From: Pseudomonadota bacterium
GTDB taxonomy: Bacteria; Pseudomonadota; Alphaproteobacteria; Rhizobiales; Xanthobacteraceae
Length of the DNA: 64,000 nt
Reading direction: 5' to 3'
NCBI GenBank assembly: GCA_023387695.1
Contig: JAEWHT010000025.1
Span: forward strand, 1-64,000
Part shown: positions 34,717 to 44,126 of the stretch, piece after piece
Layout: every line of letters starts with the position of its first letter
How positions within the stretch are numbered: the stretch's first letter is position 1
Notes under the pieces: model-generated
Seen by the model: the letters and a program-made list of their open reading frames with translations, nothing else
The model's database searches: none
What the model was told of the DNA's origin: nothing
Made by a program: the position numbers and the translations under genes

Positions 34717-36153
34717 CTAGACGCCCAGCGCCTTGCGGTTGAGCGTTCGCAGGAAACGCAACGACAGCGTCCGCACGTTGGCGACATTCAGCAGCCACGC
34801 CGTGGCGACGTAGGCGAAGCCGCCTGCGAGACTGACGACGACAAGCGCCACGAAGCCGGTGCCGCTGACTTGCGAGCGCGCAACGAGGATCGCAACGGCC
34901 ATGGCCGCAGCGGACGCGGCAACACCGGCGAGCCGGTTGCCATCGAACGGCACGGGATGGGCGCGATGCATCAGTACGACGGCGACGACGAGGCCGATCG
35001 CCTCGGTCGCGAGCGTTGCCAGCGCGGCGCCATTGAGGCCGTAGCCTGCAACCAGCCCGACCATCAGCGCCACGCTCACGATCAGCGTGAGGAACGACTG
35101 CGCCGCCAGCATGAAGGGCCGCTCGGCAAGCTGGAAGCTGATTTGCACATAGAACTGGTTGGCGATGCCGAAGAAGCGGGCGAGCACCAGCGTCGGCAGC
35201 AGCGCCGACACACCGGCGCGGAAATCGACGCCAACGAGCGTGCCGGCGACCTGGTCGGCAGCGAGCGCAAGCCAGACCGCGACGGGCGCGACGACGACGA
35301 GCAGCAGTTCGAGGCTTTCCGTCAGGCGCTCCCGCGTCGTCTCCTTGTTCTTCTCCGACAGTGACCGGAACACCAGCGGCACGGTGGCTGCGGCCACGCT
35401 GGAGGCGATCATCACCATGAACTGGCGCGGCAGGTCGGCGGCGACGCCGAAAATGCCGGCGGCATCCTTGCCGAGCAGCCATGCGACGATGAGCCGATCA
35501 CTGGTTGAGTAGAGCGCGACCGAAAGGCCCGCCAGCGTCAGCGGCAAGCCATAACGCGCCAGTTGCATGAACTGGTCACGCTGGAAACGCGCGATCCGGG
35601 TGCGATCGCCGACGAGATTGAGAATGATGCCGGTCAGCGAACCCAGGCCGAACGCCGCGAGCAGGCCCATGCCGCCCCAGCCGAGCCAGACACCGAGCAG
35701 GCCGAATCCGACGCTCGACACGCTTCGGACGATCGAGATCATAGCGAACCGATAGGGACGCAGCTTGGCGCGCTCGAACTCCTGGCCGACATCGACCGCG
35801 TTGGACATGATCGCGACGAACATGCTGGCGAGCACCAGCTCGACGCTGACGTCGCTGCGGAACAGGAACACCAGCGGGGTCGCAGCGCACATCGCGACGA
35901 CCGTCAGTGCGAAGCCGACCATCGCGGTGCCACGAAAATCCACCTCCGCCGACATCGCCTGGTAGCGTGACACCGACAGCTTTATCCAGGCGAAGAAGAT
36001 CGCGCCCAGAATGCTGGCGATGCTGATGCCGACGACATAGACGCCATACTCTGCCGGCGTCAGCAGCCGCGTGTAGGCGGTGACCGCGAAGAATCCCACC
36101 ACCGCAGGCAGGATGTAGGCGACGAGATAAATGGAGAAATGGCGATTCAGCAT
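34717..36153 (-). CDS. Polysaccharide/lipopolysaccharide flippase (Wzx/MATE-like)
   Basis: 478 residues with 12 to 14 hydrophobic spans along the whole length, starting LVAYILPAVVGFFAVTAYTR and ending near LAGGFAYVATAWLLNV. The sequence pattern (TRLLTPAEYGVYVVGISIA) matches polysaccharide biosynthesis proteins of the MOP superfamily, which flip lipid-linked oligosaccharides across the inner membrane. It is divergent from a glycosyltransferase gene and close to a glycanase and a GT-A-like gene, so it belongs to a surface-polysaccharide locus. Confidence 0.9.
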   Translation of the reverse strand: MLNRHFSIYLVAYILPAVVGFFAVTAYTRLLTPAEYGVYVVGISIASILGAIFFAWIKLSVSRYQAMSAEVDFRGTAMVGFALTVVAMCAATPLVFLFRSDVSVELVLASMFVAIMSNAVDVGQEFERAKLRPYRFAMISIVRSVSSVGFGLLGVWLGWGGMGLLAAFGLGSLTGIILNLVGDRTRIARFQRDQFMQLARYGLPLTLAGLSVALYSTSDRLIVAWLLGKDAAGIFGVAADLPRQFMVMIASSVAAATVPLVFRSLSEKNKETTRERLTESLELLLVVVAPVAVWLALAADQVAGTLVGVDFRAGVSALLPTLVLARFFGIANQFYVQISFQLAERPFMLAAQSFLTLIVSVALMVGLVAGYGLNGAALATLATEAIGLVVAVVLMHRAHPVPFDGNRLAGVAASAAAMAVAILVARSQVSGTGFVALVVVSLAGGFAYVATAWLLNVANVRTLSLRFLRTLNRKALGV

Positions 36154-36412
36154 GCGTGCACGGGACCGGCGGCCTTGAAATCGAGCGGCCGTTAATCAGT
36201 TGGACCTTGGCTTGCCAGTTAAGGGTTCGCGATCGGACGGCGCCGCAGCATCCCCCAAGATAGTCATTTAAGTCTGGAGATAGGCCGCCGAATAAGCCGG
36301 CCCCACCGCTTTCGCGCGTTAGCGTTAAATTTGCCCTGTCCTTGAATGGGCCGCCGCGATCACCGAAAAGAAACCATGATTTTAAAGACGTCGCCCGGCT
36401 TTTGGTTAATGC

Positions 36413-37516
36413 GTGGACGCAACTGATATGGACGTTGTCGACAATTTACAGGCTATTCCGGCCTCCCTGCCCCATGGCGGGACGGATGCGTCCCTGGTTC
36501 CGGCGTCCCCTGCGGACGGCAGCGAGCGGATGACGCTCAACCTGTTCTTCGAGGAGCGAGACGACCGTTGGTTCCCCGGCGATCGCCGCATCCGGCCAGT
36601 GCTGCGGCGGATGCTGCTCGGCAAGTCCTGGATCAGCGGCCAGAAGCGCGTGTTTCTCAATCTCTGTGCCGGCCTCGACCGGGTCGGCATCCGCTATCGC
36701 ATCAACGATTATGGCTACATCCGCAAACACCCTGAAGAGCTCGCCTGCATCATCGGGCGCCCCTTCGTGCTCGACTGGTTCGCATGGAAGAACCCGTTGC
36801 TGCTCGGGGTCGCCATGTACAATCATCCGGTCGAAGTGCCGGCGCGCCGCCAGGAGCTGAATGCGAAGACGATCCTCGTGCCCTGCGCCTGGTACGCCGA
36901 CATGTGCCGACCATACTGGCCTGACGTTGAGATCTGGCCGGTCGGCATCGAGACCGATCTATGGACGCCTTCGCCTGCCGACCAGAAGAGCGTCGACGTT
37001 CTCCTCTACGACAAGGTACGCTGGGAGCACGAGCGCTACGAGGGCGAACTGATCGAGCCGATCCGCCGGCATCTCGAAACGAGCGGGCGCTCGGTCGAGG
37101 TGATCCGCTACGGCCACTACAAGGAAGACGACTACAAGGCGGCGCTGGCGCGCTGCCGCAGCATGGTCTTCCTCTGCGAGCATGAGAGCCAGGGCATTGC
37201 CTGCCAGCAGGCGCTGTCGAGCGGCGTTCCCGTGTTCGCCTGGGATCGCGGCGGCCCGTGGCAGGACCCGGAGTATTTTCCGGACCGGGTGAGATACGAA
37301 GGCGGCGTGACGTCCGTGCCCTATTTCGATGCACGCTGCGGCAGCAAGTTCGGCGACGCAGCCGACTTCATCTCCAACTGGAGCGACTTCTGGTCGCGTA
37401 TCGAGGCTGGCGACTTCGCGCCTCGCGATTATGTGATGGACAACCTCACGCTCGAAAAGGGCGCACTTCACTATTACGGGATCGCTGAAGCGGTCATGCA
37501 GCGTCAGGCGCGCTGA
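36413..37516 (+). CDS. Glycosyltransferase, GT4-like (GT-B fold)
   Basis: 367 residues from the GTG at 36413; ATG at 36428 is an alternative five codons later. The C-terminal domain has the nucleotide-sugar-binding pattern of family 4 enzymes (EHESQGIACQQALSSGVPV), and WPVGIETDLWTP is the typical linker between the two Rossmann domains. It is divergent from the flippase gene and followed by the glycanase. Acceptor and donor are not predictable. Confidence 0.85.
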   Translation: MDATDMDVVDNLQAIPASLPHGGTDASLVPASPADGSERMTLNLFFEERDDRWFPGDRRIRPVLRRMLLGKSWISGQKRVFLNLCAGLDRVGIRYRINDYGYIRKHPEELACIIGRPFVLDWFAWKNPLLLGVAMYNHPVEVPARRQELNAKTILVPCAWYADMCRPYWPDVEIWPVGIETDLWTPSPADQKSVDVLLYDKVRWEHERYEGELIEPIRRHLETSGRSVEVIRYGHYKEDDYKAALARCRSMVFLCEHESQGIACQQALSSGVPVFAWDRGGPWQDPEYFPDRVRYEGGVTSVPYFDARCGSKFGDAADFISNWSDFWSRIEAGDFAPRDYVMDNLTLEKGALHYYGIAEAVMQRQAR

Positions 37517-37616
37517 CAAGACCGTTCACGAAAGTTAACCCAACAACAGGAAACAGCGGCGTCGCGAGGCGCCGCTTGGTACGATGGCGCGTTGGTTCCG
37601 GAAGGACGTGTGCCAC

Positions 37617-38684
37617 GTGACGAAGCTCGACAGACGCGAATTTCTCCTCGGCAGCGCTGCAACCCTCGCGGCGGGCGCATCGGCGTCGGCACTGCCGGTG
37701 TCGAAACTGGCACAGCGCCGCCCGGGCTTTGGCGCCGCGGCCACACTCTGGGATTTGCAGGCCGAACCACGGCTCGGCGAGGCCATCAGCACCTATTGCA
37801 CCCAGGTCGTGCCGGTGCTCGAGCTGAAATGGCCGATGCTGCGGCCGGATGCGCACACCTTCGCCTTCGAGCGTGCCGACGCCATCTACGATTTCGCGCA
37901 GAAGAACGATTTGACCATGCGCGGCCACACACTCGCCTGGTATTACGACATTCCGGACTGGACCAAGCAGATCAAGGATTCGAAGGGCGTCGAGCGGGCC
38001 TATGTCGACCACATCAACACGGTCGTGTCCTACTACAAGGACAAGCTGACCTCGTGGGACGTCGTCAACGAGCCCATCCCCGACAATCCCAAGAGCATCA
38101 AGGACCGGCGCGATACGTTCTGGACGCAGCATCTCGGCGATCGCTGGATTCCGCTGGCGTTCCGCACGGCGGCGGCAGCCGATCCCTACGTCAAGCTCGC
38201 GATCAACGAATACGACATCGAATCGGCGAAGGACTCCTTCATCGCCAAACGCGCCGCCTATCGCAACCTCATCATGGACCTGCTCGACCAGGGCGTTCCC
38301 TTGCACGCGGTCGGGCTGCAATCGCATCTGCATGCCGAGCTCGAGATCGACACCCATGGCCTCGCCGAGTTCGTCACGGAAGTACGAGGCTGGGGCCTCG
38401 AGGTCTTCGTCACTGAGCTCGACGTCGACGATCAGAAGCTGACGGGCAATCCAGCTGAGCGCGATGCCATCGTGGCCAAGCGTGTCGACGATCTCCTGAC
38501 AGCGATCTCGACAAGCGGACCCGTGCGCTCGATCCTGACCTGGGGGATCTCTGATCGCTACAGCTGGATCAACGGCACCTTCAAACGCGCGGACAAGCAG
38601 CCGAACCGCCCCCTGCCGCTCGACGGCGAGTTCAAGCCGAAGCCGTTCATGGACGTGATCAGCAAATTCACGAAGGACGCGTGA
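37617..38684 (+). CDS. GH10 endo-beta-1,4-xylanase-like glycanase (Tat-exported)
   Basis: 355 residues from the GTG at 37617, which places the twin-arginine motif (DRREFLLGS) near the N terminus and has GGAAGGA 10 bp upstream; ATG at 37584 gives an 11-residue extension. GH10 signatures are RGHTLAWY, WDVVNEP (acid/base Glu152) and FVTELDV (nucleophile Glu267), with YSWINGTF near the end. It cleaves beta-1,4-xylan or related glycans outside the cytoplasm. Here it is embedded in polysaccharide synthesis genes, so trimming of a self-made polysaccharide is as likely as plant-xylan use. Confidence 0.92.
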   Translation: MTKLDRREFLLGSAATLAAGASASALPVSKLAQRRPGFGAAATLWDLQAEPRLGEAISTYCTQVVPVLELKWPMLRPDAHTFAFERADAIYDFAQKNDLTMRGHTLAWYYDIPDWTKQIKDSKGVERAYVDHINTVVSYYKDKLTSWDVVNEPIPDNPKSIKDRRDTFWTQHLGDRWIPLAFRTAAAADPYVKLAINEYDIESAKDSFIAKRAAYRNLIMDLLDQGVPLHAVGLQSHLHAELEIDTHGLAEFVTEVRGWGLEVFVTELDVDDQKLTGNPAERDAIVAKRVDDLLTAISTSGPVRSILTWGISDRYSWINGTFKRADKQPNRPLPLDGEFKPKPFMDVISKFTKDA

Positions 38685-38688
38685 AGGC

Positions 38689-39639
38689 CTACCGCGTTTT
38701 GGGCGTCTCGAACGCGGTCGTGTCGCCCATGTGATCGGGCGACAGGCTCGGACCGCGGCGGTCGCGCGAGTTCAGGCGGAAGACATCGCGGATGTCGTCG
38801 ATCGAGGTCGACGAATACGACTGGATGCACAGCGCGACCTGCTCGGACGACGCAGCTTCCATCATCGTTTCGATCGCCGCACGATCGAGGCGGGTATCAT
38901 CCCAGTGCGAAACGGCGATGCTGTCTTCGGTCACCCGGTGTCGCGCCAGATGCTCCGGCGAGTTCGCGACGAAGTTTCCGTACATCAGATACTCGGAGAA
39001 CTTCTTCTTCCGGCACAGCGCCAGCGCCCAGCTCAAACCCGTCGCCGATTTGATGGCGTCGGTCATCGCGCGCGCGGTGTCCTTGTCCCAGACCAGCGCA
39101 TTGCCGACATAGTCATCGGCAGGGAAGGTGCGGTTCTTGATCCCGAGAAGCTGATCGACCGTATTGAGCCACAGCACATGCAGGGGATGATCGGCATCGA
39201 TCCCGTTGCGGGTCACGAACAGCGGCGTCTTCTCGGTGCCCGCATATTGGCCGACGTCGAATTCGCGGAAGAACAGATTGTCCGAATCCAGAATGCAGAC
39301 GCGCTGCTCGGGCGCATTGAGCACGCCGGCGATCTTCAGGATCTGCTGGATGTGCCAACCATGAACGGGCGACGACAGCAGCGACAGCCAGACGCGACGG
39401 CTGCTGATGAACTGAAGCGCAGGCGGCAGCGCCCAGAGCCATTTCGGCAGGTAACGCGAGGCCGGAACGATGACGCGCTTGTCGGACGCGAACCGCTCGA
39501 ACAGCGGCACGTCCTCATCGTTAACAAGAACATAATGCCGCGTGTAACCCGTCAACCAGGTGTCGATGCTCTCGCTGAGCAGCGAGAAGCGCTCGATGTC
39601 CTTGGCGTAGCTGGCGGTCAGCAGGGCAACGGAATGCAT
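38689..39639 (-). CDS. DUF6492 family, putative GT-A-type glycosyltransferase
   Basis: 316 residues. SVALLTASYAKDIERFSLL at the N terminus and CILDSDNLFFREFD, which contains a DxD-like motif for a divalent metal and nucleotide sugar, suggest a GT-A glycosyltransferase; DUF6492 proteins are found in capsule/exopolysaccharide regions. There is no signal peptide. It converges with the glycanase gene, with only 4 bp between the two stop codons. Confidence 0.75.
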   Translation of the reverse strand: MHSVALLTASYAKDIERFSLLSESIDTWLTGYTRHYVLVNDEDVPLFERFASDKRVIVPASRYLPKWLWALPPALQFISSRRVWLSLLSSPVHGWHIQQILKIAGVLNAPEQRVCILDSDNLFFREFDVGQYAGTEKTPLFVTRNGIDADHPLHVLWLNTVDQLLGIKNRTFPADDYVGNALVWDKDTARAMTDAIKSATGLSWALALCRKKKFSEYLMYGNFVANSPEHLARHRVTEDSIAVSHWDDTRLDRAAIETMMEAASSEQVALCIQSYSSTSIDDIRDVFRLNSRDRRGPSLSPDHMGDTTAFETPKTR

Positions 39640-39734
39640 GATGCGTGCTCAATTGGCGATCGAGCTTCACTCATACAAGCGACGGCAGATGTTGGAAACT
39701 TCGATTCGCAATCAAGGTAAAATGAAACGATTCG

Positions 39735-40529
39735 TTAGCCATCCGACGGCAGCCCCTGCGCGATGCCGCGAAAGCGCAGCGGCGCCAGCGACGATGCGCG
39801 CTGCCACCAATCGGCGACGCGGTCGTCGAGCGCCGTCACGCCGCGGCCTTGCCCTGGAAAGATCCGGATCTGCTGCACGGCTTCCGCCTCGAACCCCTTG
39901 CCCCTGCGCGTGATCTTGAGCGCGGCACCTTCACGATCACGCTGCGTCAGCGGCACCAGCAGCCGGCCGCGCGGACGGAGCGAGTCAAGCCAGAGCGAAT
40001 GCGGATGCGAGAAACCCGCATGCGCGATAATCACGTCCGCCGGCTCGCCGATGTCCTGACACCCGTCGCCGTGGATAACCCTGACGTTGGGATAGGCGTG
40101 AAGATAGCTCGCCGCGCGTGATGCAAGCCGCGCGTCGCATTCGATCGCCTGGACGCTGCCCTTTGGGCCGACGATCTCCGACAGAATCGCCGAGAAATAG
40201 CCAAGCCCGCAACCGACCTGGATCACGCGATCCTTCGCACTGACGCCGAGCACGTCGATGAAATGCGCCCACAAGCTCGGCAAGCCCGTGTCGAGCTTGC
40301 GGCGCGCGTCGATGGCGACGAGCACATTGTCGTAGAGATGGACGGGGTCCGCGTCAGGCGTCAGGCGGTAGCTGCGCGCCGCCTCGCTCTTGATGCGCCA
40401 CGGGCCCTTGGCGAGAAAATCTTCACGCGGCACCGTCGCGAGGGCCTTGAGCAGGCGGGGCGAAGAAATCCGCTCCCGCTTCGCGATCGACGCGACGTAG
40501 CGTGAACGCGCCGCGGACAGATCGCTCAT
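39735..40529 (-). CDS. Protein-L-isoaspartate O-methyltransferase (PIMT) family protein
   Basis: 264 residues with a PCMT/PIMT-like core: PREDFLAKGPW N-terminal element, glycine-rich motif I VGCGLGYFSAIL, VQAIECDARL and GDGCQDIG. The usual PIMT motif I GTGSGY is altered to GCGLGY. Start fixed by ATGA overlap with the stop of the upstream 1154-residue cyclase gene (40526-40529). PIMTs repair isoaspartyl residues; this longer version may instead modify other targets. Confidence 0.82.
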   Translation of the reverse strand: MSDLSAARSRYVASIAKRERISSPRLLKALATVPREDFLAKGPWRIKSEAARSYRLTPDADPVHLYDNVLVAIDARRKLDTGLPSLWAHFIDVLGVSAKDRVIQVGCGLGYFSAILSEIVGPKGSVQAIECDARLASRAASYLHAYPNVRVIHGDGCQDIGEPADVIIAHAGFSHPHSLWLDSLRPRGRLLVPLTQRDREGAALKITRRGKGFEAEAVQQIRIFPGQGRGVTALDDRVADWWQRASSLAPLRFRGIAQGLPSDG

Positions 40530-43500
40530 TTCGCCGCATCGGCCTGCGGACGCGCGGGCGTGTCGCCCCCGAGTTCATGCACCAGTTGCATCGCCAGCTT
40601 CAAGTCCGGCGTCAGGAAGCCTTCATTGAACCTACCGACGATCGGCACGAGCAGAAGGCTCGCATGTTCGCGCTTGCCCGCCTCGTGCGACAGACGCGCG
40701 AGGCTGACGGCCGTTCTGAGTTCCCAGGACAACGCGCCCTGCTTGCGCGCCGTCTCCAGCGACAGGTCGAACAGATCTTCCGCCTCCTGCACCGAGCCCG
40801 GATTGCCGTCTGACAGGATGATCTCGCCTTGCAGGCGATAGACTTCGGCGAGGTAGGAGTGATCGCCCGTCCGTCTTGCGGTCGCCAGCGCACCATCCAG
40901 CGCGCGCAAGGCCGCATCGCGCATGCCGACCTTGGCATAGGCCTCGGCGAGCAGGCAGCGGAACCAGCAACCTGCAAGCCAAGAATCCATCGCCTCGTAT
41001 TCGTCGAGCCCAAACCGCATCTGGCTGATGCCTTCGTCGGCCTCGCCGAGCTGCGCCAGTGCCCAGCCACGCAGGATCGCGGCCTGCTGCTTCCAGTGCA
41101 GGAAGTTATGCTCGGTAGCGATGATCATGGCGCGGTTGGCGTGGTCGCGCGTGCCCTCGATATCGCGCAAATGCTGGCAGAGATAGGCCCCGAACACCAA
41201 AGCGAAGGCGAGCGAGAAAGGATGGCGAATCTTTTCCGCATGCTGGATCGCCTGCTCGCTGTGCTGCCGTGCCGCGTCGGGCTGGCCGAGGAACCAGAGG
41301 AGATAGCCGAGATAGGACAGCGAGACGACGCCGGGATCGGTGCCGTGACGCTCCATCAGATCGGAGTGCAGATCGGGACTATAAAGACTGACGCAGCGGT
41401 GCAGATGGTGCTGCGCGGCGGCAAAGCGCCCGCGATAAAGCATGGTCATCGCGATCGAGCGATGCGCCTCGATCAGGTAACCAGTCTGCTGTGCCGGGAG
41501 TGTCCGCTCGTTGAGCCGCTCGCGCTTGGCGAATTTCAATAGCTCGACGCTGAGATCATGCGCGCGCGTCAGATCGGCGCGGATGAAATGACAGACCCAG
41601 AGCCCGCGTGTGGCGGCAAAGGCCTTTTCGTCGTCATCGAGCTGCTGGCCGAGCTCGAGGGCGCGGATGTAGTTCTCCTCTACCTCCTGCACCGCGTAGC
41701 CCTTGGCCGCGATCAGCGCATTGCCGAGCGCGATGCGCAGTTCGAGTTCCATCTCGTCGGCGCCCTGCATCCGGGCATTGGCCTGCACGACACTGAGGCC
41801 GCGACGCAGATGACCGATCGCTTCGAGATTGGCGCCGCTTTTCGCGGCCTGCTTGCCGGCCTTGAGCCAGAAGCTTGCTGCGCCCTCGCTCTGGCCGGAT
41901 TCAGTGAGGTGATGAGCCAGCAGCTCCGGCTCGCGCTCGGTCTTCTCCGGATACATGTCGGCAAGAACGAGGGCGATGCTGGCGTGCAGCTTGCGCCGCT
42001 CGCTATGCAACAGGCTCGCATGCGCCGCATTCTGGATCATCACGTGCTTGAACGAGTAGAGCGCATCGGGCGGATGGCCGCGGCGCATGATCAGCCCGGC
42101 CTCCTCCAGATGCGTCAGCGCCGCCTCGATCTGCTCGGCCGGCGTGTTGGCAACCGCGTGCAGGGTCTCGTAGGAAAACTCGCGGCCGATCGTGGCACCA
42201 ATCTGCGCGATCCGCTTGAACGGACCCATCCGGTCGAGACGCGCCATCAGCGAGTCCGTCAAGGTCGCCGGGATCGCGAGCTGCCGCCACGGGCCTGAGA
42301 GCACGTAGCGCCCGTGCCGCTCGGTCAGGAGGTTGGATTCGAGAACCGTCTTGGTTAGCTCTTCCAGGAACAGCGGAACGCCGTCGGTCTTGACGATGAT
42401 CTCCTCAACCACCTCCTTGGGCAATTCGCGCCCCGCGACGCGCTCGACGAGCGTGGTGCGCAAGGGACGGCTCAGGCGGTTCAGCACGAGCGTGGTGATG
42501 TGCGAATGTGCATTCCAGCTCGGATGGAATTCGGAGCGCGCCGTGATGATCGCGAGAATCTGCTGGTTCTGCACCCGGTCGACCAGGAGATCGACCACCT
42601 CGCGTGAGGTCGGATCAATCCAGTGCAAATCCTCGAAGGCCATCACCAGCGGCATCTCGCGTGCGAGGCCCAGGAAATGATTGACCAGCGCGGCGACGGT
42701 CGCATCCTTCTGCTGCTGGGGCGACAGATCGAGCGGCGGATAACGTTCGCCCGTTGGAATCGATAGCAGCGCGGCAAACAGCGGCGTGACCTGTTCGATA
42801 TCACCGTGAGCCGCGGCAATGGCCGTCTCCAGGCTCGCCAGTGACAGCGCCGACACATCTTCGCGATCGAGACCGAGCGAGAACTTGAGCTGCTCGACGA
42901 AGGGATAGAAAGCGGTCGAGGTGTAATAAGGCGAGCACTGGAACGAGACCTGTCCATGCCGGTCGCCCGAGATCCGCTCGAAGATTTCCTGGATGATGCG
43001 CGACTTGCCGATGCCGGGCTCGCCGAACTTGACGACGACCTGGCCGTCGCCTTCCTTGACCTGCTGCCAGCGCCCCATCAGCAGCGCGATTTCTTCCTCG
43101 CGATTGACGAGCGGGGTGAGCCGCGTGCCCATGGCCGCGGCAAAGCGGGTCTCCACGCGCGTGGCGCGCACGACGTGCCAGGCTTGCGTCTTTTCCGAGA
43201 TGCCCTTCAACGTTTGGGCACCGAGATTGCGGTAATCGAACTTGCCCTTCAGCAAGGATTGCGTCGAGGCGGAGATCACCACGCCGTTGGGCGGCGCCAG
43301 CGCCTGCAGGCGCGCGGCGAGATTGACGGTCTCGCCGACCGCGGAATCGCGCTCTTCGGTACCCTGGCCGACGAGGTCGCCGACCACGACGAGGCCGGTT
43401 GCGATCCCGATGCGGACGGCAGGCGCGTGGCTGAGTGCGCCGCGCGGCTCGATCGCGCGCGCGGTCGAGAGCACCCGCACGATCTCGAGACCGGCGCGCA

Positions 43501-43990
43501 CCGAGCGCTCGGCATCGTCCTCATGCGCGGTCGGATAGCCGAAATAAACCAGAATGCCGTCGCCGACGAAGCGGGCGGCAAAGCCTTCGTAATGCTTGAC
43601 GACGCGCACGCAGGTCTCGCGGAAGCTCGCGATCATGTCGCGCACGTCTTCCGGATCGAACTGAGCCGACAGCGCAGTGGAATCCACCATGTCGCAGAAC
43701 ATGGTGGTGAGCTGACGCCGCTCCGCACCAACCTCCGCACGAGTCGGCGGACGCGCGGGCGCGACCGGCGGCTCCGCCACCTCGGCCTGAAACAGCGCGG
43801 CCATCGCCCGCTGCAATCGCTTGCGATCGCCGAGTGGCAGTCCGAGTTCGGCAAGATCAGCCTCGGTCAGGTCGCCCATGACGTCGAGATCGAGACGGTG
43901 CTGCGCGAACAGATCGGTATAATGGCCAAGACCGATGCCTTCGAGCCAGCGCTTCAGCCCGACTTCAGTCTCCGGCTCTTTCTCCAGCAT
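40526..43990 (-). CDS. SAM-class III cyclase-AAA ATPase-TPR regulator
   Basis: 1154 residues. Order: SAM domain at about 10-65 (LKRWLEGIGLGHYTDLF), class III cyclase at about 88-265 with metal Asp in TMFCDMVDSTALS and FVGDGILVYFGYP, an NTPase domain from about 290 with Walker A FGEPGIGKSR and an Asp-rich ALVMAFEDLHWIDP element, then long TPR-like helices from about 650 to the end. This arrangement is typical of AfsR/LuxR-family-like signal proteins in Bradyrhizobium. It is expected to be cytoplasmic and to respond to protein or nucleotide input. It is divergent from the NRPS gene (136 bp between starts) and translationally coupled to the PIMT-like gene; a control role on the NRPS locus is only inferred from position. 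Confidence 0.9.
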   Translation of the reverse strand: MLEKEPETEVGLKRWLEGIGLGHYTDLFAQHRLDLDVMGDLTEADLAELGLPLGDRKRLQRAMAALFQAEVAEPPVAPARPPTRAEVGAERRQLTTMFCDMVDSTALSAQFDPEDVRDMIASFRETCVRVVKHYEGFAARFVGDGILVYFGYPTAHEDDAERSVRAGLEIVRVLSTARAIEPRGALSHAPAVRIGIATGLVVVGDLVGQGTEERDSAVGETVNLAARLQALAPPNGVVISASTQSLLKGKFDYRNLGAQTLKGISEKTQAWHVVRATRVETRFAAAMGTRLTPLVNREEEIALLMGRWQQVKEGDGQVVVKFGEPGIGKSRIIQEIFERISGDRHGQVSFQCSPYYTSTAFYPFVEQLKFSLGLDREDVSALSLASLETAIAAAHGDIEQVTPLFAALLSIPTGERYPPLDLSPQQQKDATVAALVNHFLGLAREMPLVMAFEDLHWIDPTSREVVDLLVDRVQNQQILAIITARSEFHPSWNAHSHITTLVLNRLSRPLRTTLVERVAGRELPKEVVEEIIVKTDGVPLFLEELTKTVLESNLLTERHGRYVLSGPWRQLAIPATLTDSLMARLDRMGPFKRIAQIGATIGREFSYETLHAVANTPAEQIEAALTHLEEAGLIMRRGHPPDALYSFKHVMIQNAAHASLLHSERRKLHASIALVLADMYPEKTEREPELLAHHLTESGQSEGAASFWLKAGKQAAKSGANLEAIGHLRRGLSVVQANARMQGADEMELELRIALGNALIAAKGYAVQEVEENYIRALELGQQLDDDEKAFAATRGLWVCHFIRADLTRAHDLSVELLKFAKRERLNERTLPAQQTGYLIEAHRSIAMTMLYRGRFAAAQHHLHRCVSLYSPDLHSDLMERHGTDPGVVSLSYLGYLLWFLGQPDAARQHSEQAIQHAEKIRHPFSLAFALVFGAYLCQHLRDIEGTRDHANRAMIIATEHNFLHWKQQAAILRGWALAQLGEADEGISQMRFGLDEYEAMDSWLAGCWFRCLLAEAYAKVGMRDAALRALDGALATARRTGDHSYLAEVYRLQGEIILSDGNPGSVQEAEDLFDLSLETARKQGALSWELRTAVSLARLSHEAGKREHASLLLVPIVGRFNEGFLTPDLKLAMQLVHELGGDTPARPQADAAK

Positions 43991-44126
43991 GGTGATTCCG
44001 CCCCCACACTCCCACCGCCAAAGGGCTTAAGGTCCCTCAACCACAGATTTTGGGGCCAAAACTTCACCTCAGACTGGACGCGTTCCCTAACTCTTGGGAA
44101 GAATAGCCCAATCGGATCAAAAGGGA

